A stretch of 8,607 nt of DNA, taken from assembly GCA_017395715.1 (NCBI GenBank), contig JAFQNZ010000173.1, positions 1 through 8,607 of the forward strand, in the 5' to 3' direction. The notes under the pieces were generated by a model, which had not been told where the DNA came from, did no database searches, and saw only the letters and a list, made by a program, of their open reading frames with translations. The translations under genes and the position numbers were made by a program. Positions 1 to 4,376 of the stretch are shown here, piece by piece. Positions within the stretch are counted from its first letter, which is position 1; the number at the start of each line of letters is the position of its first letter. The DNA is from Clostridia bacterium (GTDB lineage: Bacteria; Bacillota; Clostridia; Oscillospirales; CAG-272).

Positions 1-1284
1 GCGGATCGTGCCGGAAAAGAGCAGGTTCTTTTGCAGTACCATAGCAACCGACGAGCGAAGGGCGTCGAGATCGTATTCGCGCACATTGTGACCGCCAACG
101 AGCAGCTCACCCTCGGTGACATCGTAAAGGCGGGGGATCAGCTGAACGAAGGTGGTCTTACCCGAGCATGTACCGCCCAAAACGCCGACAGTCATGCCCG
201 ATTCGATCTTGAGATCCACATCCGAAAGGGCGTATTTTTCGGCGGCGGCAGAGTATTTGAAGTTGACATTTTTGAACTCGATCGAGCCGTCGTCAAGTTC
301 TTTGCGCGCATTTTCGGGGGATTTGAGGGTGCTTTCCTCGGTGAGGACCTCGTAAATACGCTTGATCGATTCTGCTGACATGGTGAACATGACATAGATC
401 ATCGAGATCATCATGAGCGACATGAGGATCTGCATACCGTAGGTCAGCATCATTTGGATCTGACCCACGCCGAAAGCGGCGTCTCCTGTGACGATCAGCT
501 TGGAGCCGATGTAGAGCACGAAGACCATGTTGGCATACAGGCAGATGTTCATCAGCGGATTGTTGAGCGCTACAATGCGCTCGGCATAAGTAAAGTCGCG
601 GCGGATGTTATCCGACGCTTCGCCGAATTTCTTTTTCTCGTATTCTTCGCGCGAGAAGCCTTTGACCACGCGCATACCGCGCACGTTTTCTTCGATCGAT
701 TCGTTCAAGCGGTCATACTTGCGGAACACACGGCGGAAAGCCGGCATGGCAAAGCGGCTGATGGTGAAAAGACCGAAGATCAGAATCGGGATGACGACCA
801 CGAATGCCATGGCGAGAAGGCCGCCCTTGATAAACGCCATGATGATGGCGAAGACAAACATCAGCGGCGCGCGCACCGCAACGCGGATGAGCATCATGTA
901 AGCCATCTGCAGATTGGTGATGTCAGTCGTCATGCGCGTGACGAGCGAGGATGAGGAGAATTTGTCGATGCTTTCAAAGGAATAGGTCTGCACCTTTTCA
1001 AACACATCGTGGCGCACGTTTTTGGCAAAGCCTGCCGAGGCTTTGGCGCTGGTGTAGCCGGCAATACCGCCGCAGGCAAGCGAGGCAAGCGCCATGACAA
1101 TCAGCAAAGCACCTTTGCCGATGAGGGTGGGCATATCGGCAGAGCCACGTTGCAGGGTGTTGATCAGATCTGCGGTGATGCTGGGAATGAAGACCTCAAG
1201 CACCACTTCAAGGACGATGAAGAAAAGCGTAAGGAAGGTTGGCTTTTTGTATTCTCTTACGCATTGGGCAAGTCGTTTGATCAA
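1..1284 (-). CDS. ABC exporter half-transporter (TMD-NBD), 3' end cut by window
   Basis: This is an ATP-binding cassette exporter subunit of the inner membrane, of the type that works as a dimer to export drugs, peptides or lipids. I chose the TTG at 1284-1282 because AAAGGAG lies 7 bases upstream and the protein then begins MIKRLAQCVREYKKP, a normal start for this family. Residues 1 to about 300 form a six-helix transmembrane domain, with an EENVRGMRVVKGFSREE coupling region near 198-214. The nucleotide-binding domain follows from about 333: Walker A GGTCSGKT at 370-377 and the Q-loop glutamine at 418 in VLQKNLLFSGTIR. The signature, Walker B and H-loop lie outside the window, so whether its ATP site is canonical cannot be judged. 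Family members usually have about 570-600 residues, so roughly 150 are missing. By analogy a partner subunit probably follows to the left. It is transcribed divergently from the repressor gene. The substrate is unknown. Confidence 0.93.
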   Translation of the reverse strand, partial: MIKRLAQCVREYKKPTFLTLFFIVLEVVLEVFIPSITADLINTLQRGSADMPTLIGKGALLIVMALASLACGGIAGYTSAKASAGFAKNVRHDVFEKVQTYSFESIDKFSSSSLVTRMTTDITNLQMAYMMLIRVAVRAPLMFVFAIIMAFIKGGLLAMAFVVVIPILIFGLFTISRFAMPAFRRVFRKYDRLNESIEENVRGMRVVKGFSREEYEKKKFGEASDNIRRDFTYAERIVALNNPLMNICLYANMVFVLYIGSKLIVTGDAAFGVGQIQMMLTYGMQILMSLMMISMIYVMFTMSAESIKRIYEVLTEESTLKSPENARKELDDGSIEFKNVNFKYSAAAEKYALSDVDLKIESGMTVGVLGGTCSGKTTFVQLIPRLYDVTEGELLVGGHNVREYDLDALRSSVAMVLQKNLLFSGTIR

Positions 1285-1317
1285 GGGGTGTCTCCTTTCG
1301 GTTTGGATATACTCTAA

Positions 1318-1353
1318 CTTTACCATTATAAGTCTTGTTTGTGCTGTTTTTGT
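1318..1353 (-). promoter_or_regulatory. Promoter of the minus-strand ABC gene, weak -35
   Basis: On the minus strand a perfect TATAAT lies at 1330-1325, about 40 bases before the TTG start. The position expected for the -35 element (1353-1348) reads ACAAAA, which does not resemble TTGACA. A good -10 with a poor -35 is typical of promoters that need an activator, and the -35 position lies inside the 11-bp-periodic array described separately. The transcription start, near 1318, is inferred. Confidence 0.6.
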
Positions 1354-1389
1354 GACCTTTTTGTGACTGCATTGTAAACAAAATGCAGA
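1340..1389. promoter_or_regulatory. 11-bp-periodic half-site array, probable response-regulator binding region
   Basis: Reading the plus strand, hexamers TGTGCT, TGTGAC, TGTGAC, TGTAAA and TGCAGA begin at 1340, 1351, 1362, 1373 and 1384, exactly 11 bases apart. The first four are clear and the fifth is degenerate. Direct repeats at one-helical-turn spacing are the usual target of OmpR/PhoB-family response regulators; the Bacillus PhoP and WalR boxes (TGTWAH-N5-TGTWAH for WalR) have this form. The array covers the -35 region of the divergent ABC gene. No response-regulator gene is in the window, so the cognate protein is unknown. Confidence 0.5.
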
Positions 1390-1503
1390 GTGGGAAATGA
1401 ACATATCTGCAACCCGAAAATGGTGCATTATTGTGAAATGGGAATTGATTGTCAAACGGGTCGTCGCCCTGAAAGGGCAAGCGTCAGCCCCCTACCGGTT
1501 TTA
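1390..1503. other. Intergenic stretch without a recognised gene
   Basis: Between the half-site array and the hairpin repeat I see no credible gene. The only structures are a 5-bp hairpin GCCCT-GAA-AGGGC at 1466-1478 and a widely spaced 6-bp inverted pair TGCAGA/TCTGCA (1384-1389 and 1406-1411). The GC-rich part from about 1457 to 1500 could belong to the adjacent repeat element, but it is not present in the second copy. Confidence 0.4.
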
Positions 1504-1579
1504 GCGCTCGTTGGTTTAATCAAATTACAAGTTTTATCCCTGTTTGTTGGCGGGAGGATACCATCCTCCCGCTATGATT
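1504..1579 (+). repeat. Dispersed intergenic hairpin repeat, copy 1 (single hairpin)
   Basis: This 76-base element has a conserved lead-in ending in TTTGTTGG and a perfect 10-bp hairpin: GCGGGAGGAT (1550-1559), loop ACC, ATCCTCCCGC (1563-1572), then TATGATT. The first 54 bases match 4117-4170 at 50 of 54 positions without gaps, and the last 37 bases (1543-1579) are identical to 4204-4240. No T-tract follows the stem, so it does not look like a terminator in this orientation. It lies between two divergent promoters. No coding capacity is credible. Its class (REP-like, MITE-like or other) is not determined. Confidence 0.8.
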
Positions 1580-1657
1580 CGGTATGGTCAAAAGAAACGG
1601 GAGTTTAATTTTGGCAACAACAAATTCAAACGATAAAGATCATTTTTTAAAATCCTC

Positions 1658-1686
1658 TTGACAAAACTGTCTATTCGTGATAGACT
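1658..1686 (+). promoter_or_regulatory. Promoter of the BlaI-family repressor gene
   Basis: A perfect -35 TTGACA at 1658-1663 is followed after 17 bases by TAGACT at 1681-1686 (4 of 6 matches to TATAAT). Transcription would start near 1693. The first operator overlaps the spacer and most of the -10, and the second lies just after the start point, so a bound repressor would block polymerase. This predicts autoregulation. Confidence 0.82.
1669..1685. promoter_or_regulatory. Operator 1 for the BlaI-family repressor
   Basis: GTCTAT-TCGTG-ATAGAC is a perfect 6-bp inverted repeat around a 5-base centre. It overlaps the promoter spacer and the -10 element. BlaI/MecI/CopY repressors bind such dyads as winged-helix dimers. 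The half-site differs from the staphylococcal TACA/TGTA core, so assignment rests on position and duplication. Confidence 0.78.
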
Positions 1687-1695
1687 AACCATAGA

Positions 1696-1712
1696 GTCTA
1701 TTGATGATAGAC
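1696..1712. promoter_or_regulatory. Operator 2 for the BlaI-family repressor
   Basis: GTCTAT-TGATG-ATAGAC has the same arms as operator 1 and a different 5-base centre. It starts 27 bases downstream of operator 1 and just past the expected transcription start. Conservation of the arms but not the centre indicates that the arms are the contacted bases. Confidence 0.78.
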
Positions 1713-1725
1713 AAAAAGAAAGGTG

Positions 1726-1745
1726 GGCTTTCGTAGAGGAAAGCC
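1726..1745 (+). promoter_or_regulatory. Hairpin enclosing the ribosome binding site
   Basis: GGCTTTC (1726-1732), loop GTAGAG (1733-1738) and GAAAGCC (1739-1745) form a perfect 7-bp stem that ends at the base before ATG 1746. The Shine-Dalgarno-like AGAGGA (1735-1740) lies across the loop and the 3' arm, so folding would partly hide it. This could keep repressor translation low. It may equally be chance, given the short stem. Confidence 0.45.
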
Positions 1746-2120
1746 ATGGTGATTGTTATGGAAGAATTGAAACTCGGCGCGGTGGAAGCACATTTTGCCG
1801 ATCTTGTTTGGCAAAACGAACCGCTCAGTACAAAAGAACTCGTTCAGCTCTGCGAACAAGAGCTCTCGTGGAAAAGAACCACCACCTATACGGTACTCAA
1901 AAAGCTTTGCGAAAAGGGAATCTTCAAAACCGAAAAGAGCAGGGTATCCTCTCTTATTTCAAGGCGTGATTTTTATGCCATGCAGAGCGAAAAATTTGTG
2001 GAAGATACCTTTGACGGCTCACTCCCTGCATTCATTGCCGCCTTTGCTTCGCGCAAGAAACCGAATGCGGAGGAAATTGAAGCGATTCGCCGTATGATCG
2101 ATGCCTTTAAGGAGGACTAA
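1746..2120 (+). CDS. BlaI/MecI-family transcriptional repressor
   Basis: The product is a 124-residue winged-helix repressor of the BlaI/MecI/CopY family, a cytoplasmic DNA-binding dimer that in known systems is removed by proteolysis after a membrane sensor detects a cell-wall drug. The N-terminal half has the family pattern LGAVEAHFADLVWQNEPLS at 10-28, and the recognition helix region SWKRTTTYTVLKKLCEKG at 41-58. The C-terminal dimerisation helices include FVEDTFDGSLPAFIAAF at 84-100. The ATG at 1746 has AGAGGA at a spacing of 5 bases; the in-frame ATG at 1758 (120 residues) is a possible alternative with GGTGAT before it. Twin operators in its promoter predict autorepression. The M56 protease gene follows 107 bases downstream. 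Signal specificity (beta-lactam or otherwise) is not shown by the sequence. Confidence 0.94.
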   Translation: MVIVMEELKLGAVEAHFADLVWQNEPLSTKELVQLCEQELSWKRTTTYTVLKKLCEKGIFKTEKSRVSSLISRRDFYAMQSEKFVEDTFDGSLPAFIAAFASRKKPNAEEIEAIRRMIDAFKED

Positions 2121-2145
2121 GTTTGAAAATAAATTTTCAAACTTA
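2118..2145 (+). promoter_or_regulatory. 13-bp intercistronic hairpin starting at the repressor stop codon
   Basis: TAAGTTTGAAAAT (2118-2130) and ATTTTCAAACTTA (2133-2145) are perfect complements separated by AA. The stem begins with the stop codon of the repressor. It is AT-rich and lacks a T-tract, so it is not a standard terminator. With a two-base centre it could act as a DNA dyad or, opened slightly, as an RNA hairpin that protects or separates the two cistrons. Confidence 0.6.
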
Positions 2146-2146
2146 C

Positions 2147-2197
2147 GGTTTTGTGGCTTTCGATGGCTGAACACCATCGATTTTGCCGAGCAAAACC
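2147..2197 (+). promoter_or_regulatory. Long interrupted stem-loop between repressor and protease genes
   Basis: Three nested pairings line up: GGTTTTG (2147-2153) with CAAAACC (2191-2197), GGC (2155-2157) with GCC (2185-2187), and TCGATGG (2160-2166) with CCATCGA (2174-2180) closing a 7-base loop. That is 17 pairs in 51 bases. The inner hairpin is followed by TTTT (2181-2184), which gives a weak terminator-like look. It ends 15 bases before the ribosome binding site of the M56 gene, so it could tune expression of the second gene relative to the first. Confidence 0.55.
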
Positions 2198-2227
2198 AGC
2201 CCCAATTCCCGAAGAGAGGTTATAAAC

Positions 2228-2995
2228 ATGGAAGCTGTTTTTTTGCATATTCTCAATATTGCCATTACGGCAAGCTGGCTTGTGCTTGCCGTCTTGCTGT
2301 TGCGCTTGGTTTTGAAAAAAGCGCCCAAGTGGGCAACCTGCCTGCTGTGGGGCATTGTGGCACTGCGACTGCTGCTGCCGTTTTCGCTTGAAAGTGCGCT
2401 CAGCGTGATTCCCGATGCCGAGCCGATTCCCGAAAGCATTATCATCACCGGGACGCCCACCGTCAACAGCGGCTTGGAAGGCGGGGATCAAGTACCGGGT
2501 GAAGTACCGGATCAAGTGCCGGATTCTGTGATTTCGGGCTCACTTGCCCCCGTGCCGGGAGATAGCGTGGATCCCGTGCAGGTGCTTGTTTTGGTGGCAA
2601 GCATCGTGTGGCTTGTCGGCATTTTGGTGATGCTTTCCTATGGCGCGTTTTCCTATTTTCGCTTAAAACATAAGATGCGTGCCTCAATTGTAAAAGAAGG
2701 TCGCGTCTATCTTTGCGATCACATCGACACACCCTTTATTCTTGGCATCTTCCGTCCGCGCATTTATCTTCCCTCAGGCATGGCGGAAAGTGAAATTCCT
2801 TACGTGCTTGCCCACGAGGAGGCGCATTTAAGACGCAAAGACCACTTGTGGAAGCCGCTCGGTTTTTTACTGCTTTCGGTCTATTGGTTCAATCCGCTTT
2901 TGTGGGTGGGCTATATTTTGCTCTGCCGCGACATTGAAAACGCCTGCGACGAAAAGGCAATCAAGGATAGCGATACCGCCTACAAGGTCAGCTAG
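2228..2995 (+). CDS. M56 protease, N-terminal part (membrane and catalytic domain)
   Basis: Translation from ATG 2228, with AGAGG 8 bases upstream, gives 255 residues before TAG. Membrane helices lie near 6-28, 36-54, 118-141 and 207-232. A proline-rich loop near 88-112 carries QVPGEVPDQVPDSV. The zinc-protease core is complete: FILGIFRPRIYLPSGM at 170-185, HEEAH at 196-200 with H196 and H200 as ligands and E197 as catalytic base, and E237 in ENACDE as the expected third ligand. In known BlaR1-type systems this domain starts the chain that removes the BlaI repressor. The product would lack the final membrane helix and the external sensor domain, so it could be inactive, unregulated or unstable. 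Most homologues have no stop here. Confidence 0.75.
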   Translation: MEAVFLHILNIAITASWLVLAVLLLRLVLKKAPKWATCLLWGIVALRLLLPFSLESALSVIPDAEPIPESIIITGTPTVNSGLEGGDQVPGEVPDQVPDSVISGSLAPVPGDSVDPVQVLVLVASIVWLVGILVMLSYGAFSYFRLKHKMRASIVKEGRVYLCDHIDTPFILGIFRPRIYLPSGMAESEIPYVLAHEEAHLRRKDHLWKPLGFLLLSVYWFNPLLWVGYILLCRDIENACDEKAIKDSDTAYKVS

Positions 2996-3037
2996 TCCGA
3001 AGCGCTCCTTGCCTGTAGCATTCACAGAAGAACCATC

Positions 3038-4060
3038 ATGGCGTGTCCGCTTGCTTTTGGCGAGACGGGTGTGAAAAGCCGCATTCGCGCCGTGTTGCAC
3101 TACAAAAAGCCCGCCTTTTGGGTGATCGTGGTTGCCATTCTCGTTTTGATCGTCACCTGCGTGTGCTTCTTGACCAACCCTGTGACCGATCAGGATGAAA
3201 CGACAACCGCGCCTTCCACCACGGAAACGCCTGTTACAACGACACCTCAATGTGAAAATACACCTCTTACCAATACGCCCACCACAACGACGGCACCCAC
3301 TACCACCATTCCCACCACACCCGAAAAACCCGATGCGTGGAAAGAAAAGGTGGTTTGGGAAAGCTTGAAATACGGGTATGACGCCGACACGGACATGTAT
3401 CAGATACGCATCATTGTTCAGGATATCCACGGTGTTGGACAGAAAAATGCCGATGCCGCCTTCGCCAAAAAGTATGGCTTGTATTACAGTGGAAAGTATT
3501 ATTTGTCCTATTATATGTTTGACATTGATGCTACAATGGAAGAGATTGAAATGTATGCAAGGCTCGAAGAGGTGAAGTCGATCGAATATCCTCTTCCACC
3601 CTATGTTCCGACCCCGGGCATCACCGTCGATACGTATTTGGATAACGCATGGTGGCAGGAAATTCAAACCATGCACGGTATTACTGATACCGAGAATGCC
3701 GACGGCAACAAAAGCTATACCTTTGCTCTTACCATCAACATCGGCAGCAATCTTTTTCCCGTTCTGCCCATAGATCATCCCACGCACCCCGGTGTGCCTA
3801 CGCTCCAGTTTACCACGGCAGAGGGTGCATTCGTTTTCATCAAAGATATAAACAAAGATGATGATTACACAAGGTATCAGGTCACCAATTGGCAAGTCAT
3901 GGGTCAAAGCGAGCTACGGTTTGAAGCGGCAGGCTTTGTTGCTGAAGAAGACGGTGAATATGATATGTATCTCTTTTTTGTTATGCCGGAAGGCACGCCT
4001 TACCCCGGTGAACGCTGCTATATCTGGGCACTTGAAAAGCCTTGGACACTTAATTCTTAG
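3038..4060 (+). CDS. M56 protease, C-terminal part (last helix, Thr-rich linker, sensor-like domain)
   Basis: This is the same frame after the TAG. The first ATG (3038) would give 340 residues, but only a weak AGAAGA precedes it, so independent translation is doubtful. In numbering of the intact protein, M271 starts MACPLAFGETGVKSRI. A membrane helix lies at about 296-315 (AFWVIVVAILVLIVTCVCFL). A linker at 321-367 is rich in Thr and Pro and suits an extracellular spacer. Two regions then follow: about 370-440, ending EEIEMYARLEEVKSIEYPLPP, and a second region to residue 610. There is no penicillin-binding SxxK/SxN/KTG sensor domain as in BlaR1, so the ligand is unknown. The TAG stop is followed within 30 bases by a terminator, which supports this as the true gene end. 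Confidence 0.6.
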   Translation: MACPLAFGETGVKSRIRAVLHYKKPAFWVIVVAILVLIVTCVCFLTNPVTDQDETTTAPSTTETPVTTTPQCENTPLTNTPTTTTAPTTTIPTTPEKPDAWKEKVVWESLKYGYDADTDMYQIRIIVQDIHGVGQKNADAAFAKKYGLYYSGKYYLSYYMFDIDATMEEIEMYARLEEVKSIEYPLPPYVPTPGITVDTYLDNAWWQEIQTMHGITDTENADGNKSYTFALTINIGSNLFPVLPIDHPTHPGVPTLQFTTAEGAFVFIKDINKDDDYTRYQVTNWQVMGQSELRFEAAGFVAEEDGEYDMYLFFVMPEGTPYPGERCYIWALEKPWTLNS

Positions 4061-4082
4061 TACCAACCTGAATGAACTCTCA

Positions 4083-4111
4083 AAAGCCCCGATTTCGGGG
4101 CTTTGTTTTTT
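4083..4111 (+). terminator. Intrinsic terminator after the M56 gene
   Basis: AAAGCCCCGA (4083-4092) and TCGGGGCTTT (4095-4104) form a perfect 10-bp GC-rich stem around TT, followed by GTTTTTT. It lies 22 bases after the TAG at 4058-4060 and closes the repressor/protease operon. Confidence 0.92.
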
Positions 4112-4116
4112 GCGAT

Positions 4117-4240
4117 GCGCTCGTTTGTTCAACCAAATTACAAGTTTTATCTCTGTTTGTTGGCGGGAGGATAGTATCCTCCCCTACGGCGGGTTATATC
4201 AATTTTGTTGGCGGGAGGATACCATCCTCCCGCTATGATT
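4117..4240 (+). repeat. Dispersed intergenic hairpin repeat, copy 2 (two tandem hairpins)
   Basis: This is the same element as at 1504-1579, in the same orientation but with the hairpin unit doubled. Hairpin A is GGGAGGAT (4165-4172), AGT, ATCCTCCC (4176-4183). Hairpin B is GCGGGAGGAT (4211-4220), ACC, ATCCTCCCGC (4224-4233), identical to copy 1. Both follow TTTGTTGGC. About 27 bases between them (CCTACGGCGGG and an AT-rich stretch) are absent from copy 1. The element sits directly after a terminator and before the promoter of the next operon. No coding role is credible. Confidence 0.8.
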
Positions 4241-4297
4241 TTGAATCTTTCAAAATAGGAAGATCGGTTGACATGAACGCGACTCTTTGAAAACCTA

Positions 4298-4326
4298 TTG
4301 CAATCCCCAAAAGATTGTGTTAAAAT
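4298..4326 (+). promoter_or_regulatory. Promoter of the ABC exporter pair
   Basis: TTGCAA at 4298-4303 and TAAAAT at 4321-4326 are separated by 17 bases. The transcription start would be near 4333, leaving a leader of about 44 bases. A perfect TTGACA at 4268 has no suitable -10 and was not chosen. No copy of the GTCTAT-N5-ATAGAC operator is nearby. Confidence 0.55.
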
Positions 4327-4376
4327 ACAAGGGTGAAATTTTTGGAAATTCCTTTTCTTTGAAAGGGGGAATTGGC

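Larger units (their letters stand above)
2228..4060 (+). pseudogene. M56 (BlaR1/MecR1-like) metalloprotease sensor gene split by in-frame TAG
   Basis: This is one 610-codon reading frame interrupted only by TAG at codon 256 (2993-2995). Upstream are the membrane helices and the zinc-protease domain of an M56 sensor. Directly after the TAG the same frame reads SEALLACSIHRRTIMACPLAFGE, which is how M56 proteins of this group continue before their last membrane helix (from memory of the family). The residue usually preceding SEALL is tyrosine, so TAT or TAC changing to TAG by one substitution explains the break. No frameshift is present. The C-terminal half remains open with family-like content, so the lesion is recent, or the stop is suppressed, or it is a sequencing error. 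It follows the repressor gene in the order usual for such pairs. Confidence 0.78.

Noticed and set aside
454..954. 166-codon open frame on the plus strand
   Set aside because: It is antisense to the minus-strand ABC gene, rich in His, Asp and Glu, and without a recognisable domain.
1390..1608. Small plus-strand frame, and its relative at 4072-4290, sharing KLQVLSLFVGGR
   Set aside because: The shared peptide is only the translation of the dispersed hairpin repeat. There is no binding site and flanking residues do not match.
1658..1969. 103-codon plus-strand frame overlapping the repressor promoter
   Set aside because: It starts inside the promoter and operators and runs in another frame of the BlaI-family gene; its sequence is not family-like.
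2993..2995. Genome-wide reassignment of TAG to an amino acid
   Set aside because: The same frame ends with TAG at 4058-4060 just before a terminator, so TAG appears to act as a stop here. This does not exclude partial suppression.
2867..3907. 346-codon open frame on the minus strand
   Set aside because: It lies opposite the M56 gene, has no family-like content (runs of Gly, Arg, Cys and His) and no convincing binding site. It is the shadow of the plus-strand codons.
4238..4256. 8-bp inverted repeat ATTTTGAA/TTCAAAAT
   Set aside because: It is short and AT-rich, has no T-tract, and sits at the edge of the repeat element; chance is likely.
4268..4297. Promoter based on the perfect TTGACA at 4268-4273
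   Set aside because: At 16-18 bases downstream the sequence reads AAAACC or AACCTA, with no resemblance to TATAAT.
4287..4376. Upstream start (TTG 4287) for exporter subunit 1
   Set aside because: The extra 30 residues are not family-like, no binding site precedes 4287, and the promoter at 4298-4326 lies inside this stretch. TTG 4377 has AAAGGGGG at good spacing.
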